The position numbers and the translations under genes are program-made. The notes below the pieces were generated by a model, which saw only the letters and a list, made by a program, of their open reading frames with translations, was not told the DNA's origin and searched no databases. From Aphidius gifuensis (Eukaryota > Arthropoda > Insecta > Hymenoptera > Braconidae), in contig NC_057792.1 in NCBI RefSeq assembly GCF_014905175.1, forward strand, positions 20,590,963 through 20,654,962: a stretch of 64,000 nt of DNA, read 5' to 3'. Positions 25,601 to 37,334 of this stretch are shown here, in pieces; position 1 is the first letter of the stretch, and the number at the start of each line of letters is the position of its first letter.

Positions 25601-26765
25601 GTGTTAGAACACCCTTTGGAGGATTTTATACTGGTATTTAAATATGATTTTTAATCAAATTGATTTGTTGTTTTTTTTGTTTTTGTATTTAGTTTATTTT
25701 TTTTTTTTCTAGGTATTCTTGTTATTCTTGCACTTTTATTTTTAACACCGTGGTTTGGATATATTCCACGTGCATGTTTAGCAGCAATAATAATTGCTGC
25801 TGTTATTTTTATGGTTGAGATTAAGGTCATTAAACCCATGTGGAGAACTAAAAGTAAGTTTTAAATAAACATAAGATGGAAAGTTAGATAATAATTATTT
25901 AAAAAATGAAGATTACCTTGAAAATCAACATCACGCAATTTTTCATGGATACTTGTTTATGATAAATAATATATATTTTTTTTATTTTAGAATCTGATTT
26001 ACTACCAGGTATTGCAACATTTATTGCTTGTTTAACACTACAATTAGAAATTGGTATTCTTGTTGGAATTGGTGTTAATGTTATCTTCATACTTTATCAT
26101 GCAGCAAGACCAAAAATTTCACTTGAAAAACTTAAGGTAATTAATGCAAAAAAAAACAGATTTAATTTATTTAAAAAAAAGCTACAAATGTAGATTATAA
26201 TAATTACGTATTCAAGATGCGTGTTAATTTAATTTTCATTTATCCGAGCATGATGCAATTTCATCAAATAATTACAATTTACATTGTCTAATGAGTCGTG
26301 AATAAATTTACAATAATGATCTGATTTAAATGTAAATTTTTCATCAAATAGATACTATATCAAGTAGTTAATTAATGATTTAATTTTGTTTTTCAGAGTC
26401 GTTGTGGTGTTGAATACTTGATGCTAACACCAGATCGTTGTTTGATATTTCCATCAGTTGATTATGTACGTAATTTAGTTACAAAATATGGTCGTTGTGC
26501 TGGTAATACACCAGTTGTTCTTGATTGTTCATATATTTATGGAGCTGATTATACTGCTGCAATTGTCATTGAAAGTTTAACTAAGGATTTTGCAAAACGT
26601 GGACAGCCATTATTTTTTTATAATCTTAAACCATCAGTGTATTCAGTATTTGAAGGTGTTGAACCAACTGATTTTGTTGTTTATTATACTGAAGAAGCAC
26701 TTGATGATCTTCTCAAAGAACGAGGATACATCAAACAAGTAAAATCAAATCCATCAATTGCCTAA
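22698..26765 (+). CDS. SLC26-family sulfate/anion transporter
   Basis: Multipass plasma-membrane anion exchanger, resembling insect proteins named sodium-independent sulfate anion transporter. Exons: 22698-22902, 24135-24385, 24470-24680, 24750-25151, 25225-25389, 25472-25633, 25713-25853, 25991-26136 and 26397-26765. All phases agree and give 683 residues. The N-terminal tail is Asn-rich (a nine-Asn run). The transporter core starts at DAVGDLVAGITVGLTVIPQS, with the family signature around AQYGLYGSFLGC and the conserved GTGSLSRGAVNNASG. A STAS domain occupies the last exon (VVLDCSYIYGADYTAA). The 5' exon begins after an acceptor at 22581, so at least one upstream non-coding exon exists. An alternative first exon at 23921-23978 would give a different N-terminus. 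Converges with the sulfotransferase gene. Confidence 0.92.
23466..23473. promoter_or_regulatory. perfect CRE (TGACGTCA) inside SLC26 intron
   Basis: A palindromic cAMP-response-type site lies 455 bp upstream of the proposed alternative first exon of the SLC26 gene, in sequence less AT-rich than its surroundings. TCAGTTG at 23792 is a candidate initiator between the two. Confidence 0.4.
23921..23978 (+). CDS. possible alternative first coding exon of the SLC26 gene
   Basis: ATG at 23921 opens 19 codons (MSINEKTEIDNNLDIYKIK) plus one base before a GT at 23979. The phase matches the acceptor at 24134, producing ...KIK-VVGEPGDDD. It would replace the Asn-rich N-terminus encoded by 22698-22902. 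The donor GTTAAC is weak, so this is only a candidate isoform. Confidence 0.35.
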
Positions 26766-27829
26766 GCAACTTAAATCTCACCTATATTTTTTAATAGATG
26801 GCTTTTTTTTTTTTTCGTTTACATTTATTTTTAGCAATTAATGTTGTACATAAATATCAAGTATTTTTTTGAATTTACATATAATTTTAAACACTTAATT
26901 GAAAAATGCAAGCAATTTTACTTATTAGATAGTGGTGGTAATGTCTTTTCGATTTTATTTCAAGACAGTTATTACAAATTCAAACAGAAATAATTTTTAA
27001 TCAAATAATAATTATAGGATTTTACAGTATTGAATGATTTTTAATGTTTTAATTAATATTCAACAAAACAATTCAAGCTATGACTATTTTTTTTTTTTTT
27101 TTTCGTTTTGCAAGTGGGATTTATTTTAGTATTTATTAAAAGTATCAAGACATTGTGAGTTTTTTTTTTGTTGACTTATTATTGTTATTTACTTTTATCA
27201 ACAAATGAAAGTAAATATTTTTTGTTGTTATTTTCACATGTCCAAGTATTTTTGCTTAAAAAAATTAATGATAATTTTGCTTGTATTGTCAAAACGTATT
27301 TTATTATTTAAATATAATTTTTTTTTTTTTGTGAATGCTAAGTAATAAATAAAAAAAAAAACAAAAAAACAAATCGATTGCCTAATAATTTAAATATTTT
27401 AGTGGTAAATTATCTATTTTTATTTTTTGTCAGTGTAAATATGTTGAGTATACCGAAAGATACTGTGATAATTTTTTAAGATAATAAATTATTGAAAATT
27501 GTTACGACAGAAATAAAATGAATGGTATAAATAAAATATTATTAAAAATACAAATCAATTATTGTTTTATTTATTTTTATTATTTACATAAATTATTCCA
27601 TATTTTTTGTACATTTATAATAATTTTTATTTATTGACTCGTATAAAAAAAGTTTCCAACTTATTCATGTAATATTTAAATGGACACAATAATTATTTCG
27701 ATTTGAGCAAAAAATTTGTATAATTTAATTTCTCATTGATATTTTTATATAATATATTTTTTGTTCGCCTCATTGAACGGAATCAGTTTATCAAATTGAC
27801 TATCAATTTAAATTTTGATATGTTGTTAA
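26766..27829. other. convergent intergenic region, SLC26 and sulfotransferase 3' ends
   Basis: Contains the two 3' UTRs facing each other, with several AATAAA signals on each strand. No gene seen. Confidence 0.55.
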
Positions 27830-29067
27830 TTAAGCCCAGCCAAAATTAATTCCAGTTAATTGATAAAAACGATGATTAAATGGTCTATAAAAATTACGTA
27901 GACGTTCAATAACATCAGGATCAATATGTGGATGACTTCGACCTTTAGTTTTGCCTAAAATAAATCCAAAAAAAAATATTAATTTAAATACAATTAACAA
28001 AGAATCAAATGAAAAATTAAAAACTCACCAAGACAGTGTGGAATTGCACGATGCTCAGATTTCATTAAACAAGGAAATCCTTTAGTTGTATTAAAATAAA
28101 AATGTTTTTCTGATATAACACGTTTAATACCAATGAAATCTTGTACTCTGGTTATTTCAATAACTGGATCAGCAATAAGACGTTCACCAGATACAATAAG
28201 TAATTGTGATAATGGAAAATATTTAAGCCAATTATCTAAATATTTTGAGTATATACCAATTTTTAATGGTGCCCAATTGGTATCAACAATATTTGTACCA
28301 TTTATAAATGCACGTATTTCGAATTTCGGTAAATTTGGTCGTTTACTTTTGACTTGCGTATAATCTGATATTGATCTTGTTACTGGATCACGCACGACAA
28401 TTATTAATTTTGTTTTTGAATTCATATGATAAACACGTTTTGGTGCATCTTGAGTTATAAAATACGACGGGGTTTTTTCCATTGTTATTTGTCCATCAAG
28501 TGTTGGTGGCATTCTATGTCTAATCGAAAAAAAATAATCAACTTTTAAATTTATTAAAAATAGGTGTAAAAATTATTTTTAAAAAATTGTAATTAGACGT
28601 TACCTGTACCAGTATAAACCCTTGTTATAATGTCGATCGAAAAAATGCACTTCGGAACCAGCTGCACGTATGTCTGGATGAATTCTTAGAAATTCTAAAA
28701 GTGCTCTTGTACCACCTTTTTTAACACCAATAATTAAAACACTTGGTAACTTTTTACTTGGCATTAAATTTTGTTGATGAAATATTTTGTATTTTGATGA
28801 TGAATCAATTTGTTTTTTAAATGTTATAATATTTAGTACATTTGTTCTATTATCAAGTGATATTTCGTCAACTTTGATATCGTCAAACAAACGATAATTT
28901 GAAGGAAAATTATCAAATGTTTTTACATTTATTCTTTCAATTGTTATTTTTTTTTTTATACCACCGAGAATACATGAATTATCATTAATAATAATCCATA
29001 ATAATACTATTAAAAAACACAATATTAATATTATTTTTTTAATCCATAAATTTCTTCGTAATTCCAT
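27830..29067 (-). CDS. heparan sulfate glucosamine 3-O-sulfotransferase
   Basis: Type II Golgi enzyme that transfers sulfate from PAPS to the 3-OH of glucosamine in heparan sulfate. Minus-strand exons 28604-29067, 28029-28519 and 27830-27954 join in phases 2 and 1 to give 359 residues. A short basic cytoplasmic tail precedes a membrane anchor at about residues 10-27. The PAPS 5'-phosphosulfate loop is IIGVKKGGTRALLEFL (KKGGT near 116-120), followed by EVHFFD; the 3'-phosphate site is VVRDPVTRSISDY near residue 197. The C-terminus FYRPFNHRFYQLTG...FGW is typical of 3-OSTs. The compact form and GTRALLEFL style suggest the 3-OST-1/5 (insect Hs3st-A-like) group, but subtype is uncertain. Start context CAATGG is good. 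Confidence 0.92.
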
Positions 29068-29740
29068 TGTTTTTCTTTTGTATAATTTATTCGAATAATT
29101 ATTTTAATTATCCTGAATTTATGTGGTTTGATAAAAATCTTTTATTCACACAATTTTGCCTGGAATTTTTATAAAATATTAATTTGTTTTGGTAATTTTA
29201 AAATATGTTATTTAATAATTAATTATTATTTTGTAAATAATTTATTTTAAATAAACAATTCAAGTTTTAAATAAAAATATAAACTTACGTAAATTTCGAG
29301 TGTAAATACAGCTGCATTTTTAATAAACAATAATTATTGTTAATTTTATTTATTTATTTTTTTTTCATTTTTATTAAGTGATAAAAATAAAAGTATTATA
29401 TCCGGGTATACTGTCTGTGACAACGTGGGAATTTAATCAATATTTCCTGCTTGATAATAAAAAAAGAGAATATAAATTTTTATAAAAAAATTTAAAATCA
29501 CATTTTAAAATTTGTTAATTTTTTAGTTGATATTTTTTTTTGATTTTTGTTTAATGATATTTTGTAAATTTGTTATTGTTTTATTTTTAAAAATGATAGA
29601 TTGTAGAAAAATAAAATAAATTAGATGTACTTGCAAAAAGTGCAGACTAATCTGTCCATTTTTCACGCAAGCGCAAATTTACTTGCGAATTCTGGACTAT
29701 TCATCAAAACCAGAGAGAAAAAAAAATAAAAAAATAATTT
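29068..29740. other. intergenic region upstream of the sulfotransferase
   Basis: AT-rich. The sulfotransferase promoter must lie here on the minus strand, but no TATA/Inr pair is convincing. Confidence 0.4.
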
Positions 29741-30411
29741 ATTTTTGGATACAGCTTTATTAACAACAGTAATTTGTTTCTTTTTTTTTTTTTTTTACTT
29801 AAAAATCATTTATTAACAGATTAAAATTAATTGTTAATTATCTTTATTAAAAAATCAACTATTAATTTTAAAAAATACTAAAAATATGTAAAAAAAATAA
29901 ATAAAGTTAATAATAATTAATAATAGATATTCATTCATATATTTTACTTTTAAAATTAATTTCCATCTTTAATTTTTCTCGTAAATAACTAAAAAATTTA
30001 TAAAAAATTAAATACATGGCGAAAAATTTAAATTATATATTTATTTTGTTATTTATTTGTTTGTTTATATTCGTAATAAATTCTAATCGAATCAAAATAT
30101 ACTACGTCGTGAAAAAAATTTAAAAAAATACAGTATAAAAATAAATGAGGAAAACTGTGTAATCGAAATCGAAAAGAATTTATTTAAAAAAAACTTGATT
30201 AATTTTAATTTTATCAACAATATATGTATAAAATTTTCCTCATGTAAATATGAAAATTGCTCAACTAAAACTTGATTTAATAATATTACTACGAAATAGA
30301 TAAATAAAGAAAAACCAATTTCATCATTTAAAATAAAATGTCATTTCAATAAAACGTAATGATGTAAATTTTATGATCCAGAGCAATAGAGAGGGTTAAT
30401 CAACACAAGAA

Positions 30412-30418
30412 TATATAA
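30412..30418 (+). promoter_or_regulatory. TATA box, secreted peptide gene 1
   Basis: TATATAA, 98 bp upstream of the start codon, within promoter sequence nearly identical to that of the second copy. Confidence 0.6.
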
Positions 30419-30509
30419 ACTAATCATTTCTTCAATCATTTATCATTGTGATATTTTATATCAACAAGTAAAGTCACTCAATTTTTTAAAATAAAATTTA
30501 AAAAACAAA

Positions 30510-30767
30510 ATGAAGTTATCAATAGTTTTATTATTGGTTGTACTGACAACAATTGAAGCACAACCAAGTTGGCTTGATTCTGTACCTGTATTTTCTCAAG
30601 TTAAATCAGCAGTTCAAGCAGCATCAGGTGACATGAAAGGTGCTGAAGAAACACAGAAAACATTTTTACGTAATGCTAAAGAATCTTTCGATAAAATAAC
30701 ATCTACCGATGGATGTGATACATTTTCTGTTGAGAAAAGATGCAGAGTAGCAATGTTGCAATCTTAG
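30510..30767 (+). CDS. small secreted protein, copy 1 (85 aa), family not recognised
   Basis: Single-exon gene. A signal peptide covers about residues 1-17 (MKLSIVLLLVVLTTIEA). The mature part has the core VFSQVKSAVQAASGDMKGAE followed by ETQKTFLRNAKE, predicted helical, and a C-terminal tail with two cysteines spaced C-x8-C that could form one disulfide loop. The core is identical to that of the neighbouring copy except for one residue, whereas the tail is different. Likely haemolymph, gland or secretory product; I cannot assign a function. Its promoter and 5' UTR are shared with copy 2, so co-expression is expected. Confidence 0.8.
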   Translation: MKLSIVLLLVVLTTIEAQPSWLDSVPVFSQVKSAVQAASGDMKGAEETQKTFLRNAKESFDKITSTDGCDTFSVEKRCRVAMLQS

Positions 30768-31365
30768 ATTGTCCAATAGAAATCACTGGAAATGGCTATG
30801 GAAAAATAATTATAATATTAAAAAATATCAAAAATATATAAAAAAATACATAAAGTAAATTATAAGATATTTAGTCATAATATTTTTTTTTTTAAATTAA
30901 TTACCATCTTTAATTTTTCCCTTAATTAATTAAAAAATTTGTAAATAATTAAATACACGAGTAAAAATTAAAACTATTGTTTTATTTTGTTATTTATTTG
31001 TTCGTTTCTATTTGTAGAAAATTTAAATCAATTCGAAATATACTACGTCTTGAAAAAAAATTAAAAAAAAAAACAGCATAAAAATAAATGAGGAAAACTG
31101 TGTAATCGAAATCGAAAAGAATTTATTTTAAAAAAAACTTGATTAATTTAAATTTTATCAACAATATATGTATAAAATTTTCCTCATGTGAATATGAAAA
31201 TTGCTCAACAAAAACATGATTTAATAATATTACTACGAAATAGATAAATAAAGAAAAACCAATTTCATCATTTAAAATTCAATGACATTTCAATAAAACG
31301 TAATGATGTAAATTTTATGATGGAGAGCAATAGAGAGGGTTAATCAACACATGAAGAGTCTACAA

Positions 31366-31373
31366 TATATAAA
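31366..31373 (+). promoter_or_regulatory. TATA box, secreted peptide gene 2
   Basis: TATATAAA, 98 bp upstream of the start codon. Relative to copy 1 there is a small insertion (GAAGAGTCTACA region) just upstream. Confidence 0.6.
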
Positions 31374-31463
31374 CTAATCATTTCTTCAATCGTTTATCAT
31401 TGTGATATTTTATATCAACAAGTAAAGTCACTCAATTATTTTAAAATAAATTTAAAAAGCAAA

Positions 31464-31715
31464 ATGAAGTTATCAATAGTTTTATTGTTGATTGTACTGT
31501 CAACAATTAAAGCACAATCAAGTTGGATTGATTCTTTTCCTGTATTTTCTCAAGTTAAATCAGCAGTTCAAGCAGCATCAGGTGACATGAAAGGTGCTGA
31601 AGAAACACAGAAAACATTTGCACGTAATGCCAAAGAAATCCTCGAAGAAGTATCAGCTCCAGAACCAAATAAGTGTGATGTTTTTGGCTTCAGATGTACA
31701 AAAGCAGAAGAGTAA
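31464..31715 (+). CDS. small secreted protein, copy 2 (83 aa), family not recognised
   Basis: Paralogue of the gene 954 bp upstream. Signal peptide about residues 1-17 (MKLSIVLLLIVLSTIKA). The core VFSQVKSAVQAASGDMKGAE and ETQKTFARNAKE is retained almost base for base. The tail is acidic and carries two cysteines spaced C-x6-C, so the loop is two residues shorter than in copy 1. Two Ser/Phe changes flank the mature start. Function unknown. Confidence 0.8.
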   Translation: MKLSIVLLLIVLSTIKAQSSWIDSFPVFSQVKSAVQAASGDMKGAEETQKTFARNAKEILEEVSAPEPNKCDVFGFRCTKAEE

Positions 31716-31960
31716 TTTCTTCATCATTCAAGTATAATTATCCAGAAAATATATTTGTAAATTTACTATTAGCCATCAATGCTGGACAACAAAAAATAAA
31801 TAAATAAACAATTTAAATTTATCATTTTTGGATACAGCTTTATTAACAGTCATTTGTATCTTTTTTTTTTTTTGTATTAAAAATGATCTATTAACAGATT
31901 AAAATTAATTATTTATTAATCATAATATTAAAATTAAAAAAACCAAAAAAATGAATAATA

Positions 31961-32648
31961 TTCTATTAATTGTGAATTATTTACATTCAATTTGCAAACT
32001 ACAACACCGGATATTTGAATAATTCATTTTGGAAATACATTTTCATTCAGATTTTTATTGGAATGATTTGAATATATTTATCAGCTAATTTATATTTTGT
32101 GCGAATTTACATTCAAATATTTAGGACACTCCTCAGTTTTCCACGTTAATTTTTTTTCTGTACAATAAATACGAAAAATTACTTGAAAATAATTGCAAAA
32201 TAATAACCAAAACTTCTTGATATTTATATACAAAAAAAAAAATAATAAATGCAGAAAAATTCTGCTTGATATGAAGCCCCTAAACACAGACTGATTTTAA
32301 ATTGATAATAAATTTTAACTATTTTTTTTACAAAATAAAATGAAAAAAGATGATGTCTATTTTCTTATTTCAATTTTTTATATTGACAATAATATTATTG
32401 AAAGACACGAGTGAGTTGGGCTCATATAAATCACCACCCAAATTAACTAACAGCTAAAATATTTATAGAAAAATTCTACCTACAGTGAGTCTATGTATTT
32501 ACAAAATTAATCAACAAAAATCATCAATAATTTACAGTGGCAAAAAAAAGGAAAAAAAAAATTCATACCCAATGCACAATAATTGATAGAGGTAGTAATT
32601 AATATAATTCAATTAACGTGCAATCATGTTTGTAAAAAAAGATAATAT
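31961..32648. other. intergenic region
   Basis: AT-rich, with the 3' UTR of the minus-strand TMEM170 gene at its right end. No gene seen. Confidence 0.5.
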
Positions 32649-33173
32649 TTATAATGTCGCAAGAATACGTAAAATTCCTAAACATCCACCAACACAAGTT
32701 TGTCCAATACCCCAAAATAATGCATAAAGTTGTGGCATTTGATATTTTGATGCATGATAAACAAATGCAATTGCTGCTGATGTCAACACACCTGATGTCA
32801 TAGGAAGTAAAAAACCCATAACAACAATTAAAATTGGAAAAAATCTGTAATTATTAAATAAAGTAATTAGGAAATTATTTCGAAATAATTATAGTTATTG
32901 TTAATTGACAACTTACTTTCCATATTTATGTTTTCTTAGTGTTGCAAAACAAATACCTGCTGCAATTGTATGGACAAATATTGAAGAGCCTAGATTCCAT
33001 AAAAATATCCTCCACCACATGTCTAAGATAAGTAAAAAATAATTATTAAAATTATAAATTATTTAGTTTTTTTAATAGAGAAAATTTAAATTACCAAATA
33101 GCGTTAATGGCTGGCTATCAGAAGGATTATCTTGTGTCACAAGTTTACTACTGTCTAAATGTTTATTTGACAT
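32649..33173 (-). CDS. TMEM170: TMEM170-family small membrane protein
   Basis: Three minus-strand exons, 33095-33173, 32917-33022 and 32649-32844 (phases 1 and 2), encode 126 residues. Three membrane segments follow a short N-terminal tail: around IFLWNLGSSIFVHTIAAG, then the RKHKYGKFFPILIVVMGFLL segment, then YALFWGIGQTCVGG to the end. The motifs TLRKHKYGKF, SGVLTSAAIAFVY and the terminal FLRILATL-like LGILRILATL are family hallmarks. Vertebrate TMEM170A is an ER/nuclear-envelope protein that affects ER sheet and nuclear-pore formation; the same role here is inference. The exons are individually too short to stand out without splicing. Confidence 0.88.
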
Positions 33174-34782
33174 TTCTGATAATTATCACTGTCACCGTAA
33201 TAAACAGGCTCGTTGAGCCTTTTTCATGTGACTTTTGCATTCATTGAATTTCATTGACAAATAATTATATTACCATTTTAATGATGATAAATAAATCCTG
33301 GAACAAATAAATATTAATAACTCATTGATTTATTAATTGTTGTCATTTTTTTTTTCACTGACATTTGCTTGTCAACACAAGCAATCAATTGAATATTTTT
33401 CAAATGATTTGTTATGGACTTAAAAATAGTTACACGAGTTTTTAGGTAATGATTGATTTAAAAAAAAATATAACAAATAATTGCGATTGATAAATCAATT
33501 GTTAAATTAATTATTTATTTACCTAGATGATAATCATTATTTTGGACTTACAACTCACAAGCAGCTGTCATTAAAACTCAGCTGTGTGAAACTAATTTGA
33601 GGTTAGGTTGGTTTTTAATCTAACACGTCAAAATATTATATCAATTAAATAATGTTTTTTTAGTTTTTTGCATATTGATAAATGTATATTATTAATTCAC
33701 TATTAACTTGACAAACTAATAAATACAATCAAGTTTGTTTTTTGACGCAATAATTATGTTCAGTCACTTTTTTTTTTTATGTCAACAAAGATGTCTGAAC
33801 TCCGACAGAGACTTTACCAACACACACACAAATGCACACACATGCAAATGCAACTACGTTCACACTGTAGTTTTGAAAATTTGCCGAATTTAAAATTTTA
33901 TTCATTAAAAATACAAACCGTAATAAAAAAACTATAATTAAACCTATACTGGCATATTAATAATCAATGTGTGTTTGTATTTCGACAATTGTTTTTATGT
34001 AAAAAAAAAAATAAACGAGCTGCAATGATTTGAATGTTTCTTAATTAACTATAAGAAGTTCTCGTCAATATATGACTTTTTATAAATTTTAAAATAATAG
34101 TTTACATTATTAATTAATAAAAATTAACTTTTGCATTGAATTTTTTTTTTTTTTTTTAAACGTGAAAAATCCAATAAAAAAAAAAAAAAAAAAAACTGGT
34201 AAATTAATAATCCTATTTCTTATTCACTATCATGCAAAATAATTCTCCTACAAAATATACTTGTTGTTGTGATGATGATTTTCTAAAAATATAAAATAGA
34301 ATTGTAAAATTTTGTATATATTTTTATTTATTTATTTATTTATTTATTTTGAATCTACTTGCATCCAGAATTTTTTATAAATAATAATAATATCATTGCA
34401 TTTTTTCATTAAGTATATAAATAAAGGCAACAACAGACAACAATTGCAACAATACTCATGAAGAACAGCTGTTACGAACAAATAGAGTAGGGCAAGAGGG
34501 TGTTTGACATGCGCAGATCCGTTTATTATGGACCATCTTGGATCATGTGGGATCATCTGGGTGATCAGCTGGATGCACTGGATCTGCTGTATTTCGCTAG
34601 ATGTTGGCTCATATACGTACTGCTTGTGGTTGCAAAAGGTTGCATCTTGACCTGACTTTATTTTTGTTAAACACGTCGGTGCAGAAATAAAAAATTACAT
34701 TTTATTAACGTACATTCAAAAAAACCATATTTTATCAATTAATTTCGATCGAATTTTTAAAAATTCAATAAATAAAAAAAAA
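33174..34782. other. divergent promoter region between TMEM170 and the LRR gene
   Basis: Two less AT-rich patches are visible: 33540-33630 (TMEM170 side, with AGCAGCTGTC/CAGCTGTGTG) and 34440-34690 (LRR side, including a run of GGATCATGTGGGATCATCTGG-like repeats). A CA-rich stretch lies at 33815-33865. At 34007-34075 sequence resembles the 3' flank of the LRR gene (about 36690-36750). Confidence 0.5.
34007..34075 (+). repeat. copy of the LRR gene 3' flank, likely relic of a lost tandem copy
   Basis: AATAAACGAGCTGCAATG followed by TTAATTAACTA at 34010-34060 corresponds to AATAAACAAGCTACAATG and TTAATTAACTA at 36690-36735, just after the LRR gene stop codon. Its place upstream of the LRR gene suggests an earlier tandem copy whose body was deleted. 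Confidence 0.45.
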
Positions 34783-36669
34783 ATGAAGACAAATCAAAGT
34801 AATAAGAGAAATATGGAAGCTGCAAACATCCTGGGAGAATTAAAATCTCCACGCTATGGTGTAAGTTTTAAATTATATATCCAAGTCAAGTAAATAGTTT
34901 CAAATTAATTAATTTTTTAGCTTGTGTAATTGTTTATTGTTAATAATAATTTATAAACAAAAATCAAAAGTCAAATTAAAATTCAATTCATCAGTATTAA
35001 ATATTAAAATTTAAAGTTTTCGAATTTTTTTTTCATGGCCAGAAACATTACATGCACAACTATAGTTTCTTCCATTTTTTTATAAAAAAAATTTATAAAT
35101 TAAATTAATAAAATAATAAAAAAAAATTTTTTTGTTACAGCCTCCTGCAAAAAAAAGAAAACGTGTACTTAATCCCAATTATATTGGTACTGATGAGTTT
35201 CTTTTTGTAGTTGATTCCGATGTAGTTCTAGATACTATAAATAATAATAGTCATTTTGATACTTCCAATGTGGAACGTTTACATTCAGCACTGAAAATGT
35301 ATTGTTTGAGTGTGTTTAATATGGATGAAATAATAGCTGACGATCCTCTTCTCCGAAGTAGTAAGAAAATAGCATCACTTTATTTTTTAATGATACTATT
35401 AAATAAAATACTAATGATGGTTTTTAATTAATTTTTCAGTATGCGCAGATGAAAAGAATCATTTCATTGATTCACGCTATGAATTATTTAAATTCAGTAA
35501 GGGTAATACTCGTTCACTCAATGGATTACATAAAAAAGCAAATGATTTTAAATACCTAGTTCATATTTGTGGATCTCTTTTGAAATCTCTAAATTTAGAA
35601 GCATATCCTTTTTCTAAAATATTGCGATTTATTAATTTTAATTGTCCTAATCTCAATGAACTTACATTACAATTCAAACAAATTAAAGATCAAGATTTTA
35701 AAAATGTTTTTTCTAATTTGTCTCATCTTGAAGTACTAAGGATTAATTGGCAATGTGAAAATTTAAATCTACCATTGACTTTGGTTGAGTCATTAGAACA
35801 AGTTGGTGGAACCTTGAAAGAGCTATGTCTTTCACGTAATCAAAATCAAGATCATCTCTGTTTACCAGATTCATTGGCTTCCGTAAGTTTAAATTTTTTA
35901 AATATTATATTATGCGGTGAAAAATTTTATTGAATTTTTAATTAATAATTTATTTGTTTTACAGGTATTTCCTCAATTAATCACTTTGAAAAAATTAAAT
36001 ATAATTAATTTTGAGCCAAGCCAATTATTACTCCAGTCGATAAGTGAAATTAAAAATTTGGTTCATCTAAGATTCATGTGTTCTTGGCTGAACAATGATC
36101 CAGTTTTTGATGAAAAAATTAATATGTATCCAATTGGCAATTTACAAAATCTCGAGACATTTTATATTAATTTTGATTGTGGCGTTACAGATGAATTTTT
36201 AATTAATCTTTGTAATAATTCTAAAAATTTAAGGCGTTTGGATATAATTGGTAAAAATATAACAGACAATGGTATGATTGCACTTAATAATTTAAAAGAA
36301 TTAAAATGGCTCAAATTTGATTTAAATGAATTAGAAGAAAATGTATTTATTACGGATCAATCAATTGAATGTTTTGTTCATGAAAAATTGGAATACTTGG
36401 ATTTATCCAATTGCATTAAAATCACTAATAAATCAGTGCTTAAACTTGCTAAAAATTTGCCAAATTTAAATATACTCTATGTTAGAAATACAAACATAAC
36501 TTTAGAATTCGCCAGAGAAATGTTAGAATTAACAAGAGATCATGGAAAACCATTATTTGTTTATGTATCGTTTGAAGATTGTGAGGATCTTTTTAATTTA
36601 TTAGCGCAGTCAGGTGTTTTTTTTAAGTCAAATTTTAATACTTGCAAGTACATAGACATACTGATTTAG
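34783..36669 (+). CDS. leucine-rich-repeat protein, F-box/LRR-like repeats, no F-box seen
   Basis: Exons 34783-34860, 35141-35360, 35440-35882 and 35965-36669 (phases 0, 1, 0) give 481 residues. The N-terminus carries a nuclear-localisation-like PPAKKRKR at the second exon start. From about residue 130 onward the protein is built of irregular leucine-rich repeats (CPNLNELTLQFKQI, LSHLEVLRINWQC, LEYLDLSNCIKITNKSV), in the AMN1/FBXL style of degradation adaptors, but I find no F-box in the N-terminal 100 residues. A substrate-binding or nuclear scaffold role is possible. A close paralogue is inverted at 62820-64000, about 26 kb away; divergence is concentrated in a few repeat positions and in the last residues. 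Confidence 0.8.
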
Positions 36670-37086
36670 ATATTTTCTATTTAAAAAAAATAAACAAGCT
36701 ACAATGGTTTGTTTATTTTTTAATTAACTACAAAACGTACTCGTTAACCTGACTAATTATAATTATTTTTAATCAACAATTCACAATATTAATTATTGAA
36801 AACAATAATTGTATCATACTAGTTAAATATTTTTTGTATAAATATATAAATCAATTTTTGTACTTCAAATTATTTTTATTCATTTTTAAAATATATAAAT
36901 TAAATTGTCATAAAAAATCTCTCTAATTTTTTTTTTTCTCTTCCTGATTACTTTTTTATTGTTTTTTTAAATCTATTTTTTAACTGGAAAAATTAACCGA
37001 TACAAATTCAAACTTTCGCTTTAAAATTTCTTAGTTGATTGTTGAAAAAAATATATATATTTAAATAGATCATCACCGCTCGGAGA
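36670..37086. other. intergenic region
   Basis: Holds the LRR gene 3' UTR and AT-rich filler; no further gene. Confidence 0.5.
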
Positions 37087-37190
37087 TGACGTCATTAAAA
37101 CATCTGTTGTTATGTCATGTCCGTCGATAATCTCGACTTTCCAAAAGTGCTATCGAATAAAATTATCGCTCCTTCGATATTCGATATATG
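37087..37190 (+). promoter_or_regulatory. SNX14 promoter with CRE and TATCGA/DRE-like sites
   Basis: A perfect CRE TGACGTCA lies at 37087-37094. Downstream, between 37129 and 37190, several TATCGA/ATCGAT-like half-sites (CGATAATCTCG, CTATCGAAT, TTATCGCTCC, TTCGATATTCGATAT) resemble degenerate DREF-binding elements, common in insect housekeeping promoters. The SNX14 start codon is about 150 bp further on. Confidence 0.45.
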
Positions 37191-37334
37191 GACGTAAACA
37201 GTAAATATTTACTGTGTCAGTGTCAGCTGTCAAAAAATATTCATCCATAACAATACAAAAAAAACTGTTAATAACAATTAAAATTAATATTTTTTAAAAA
37301 TGTAAATAATTTTAGTTTATTTTTTTATAATCTA

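Larger units (their letters stand above)
29741..31960. repeat. tandem duplication of ~0.95 kb: two full copies plus a relic third
   Basis: Copy 1 (about 29741-30800) and copy 2 (about 30805-31720) share promoter, 5' UTR and coding start of a small secreted protein, at an offset of 954 bp between start codons. The leading sequence of copy 1 (ATTTTTGGATACAGCTTT at 29741) reappears at 31824, followed by degraded unit sequence to about 31960 without a gene, marking a third, truncated unit. Confidence 0.75.
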
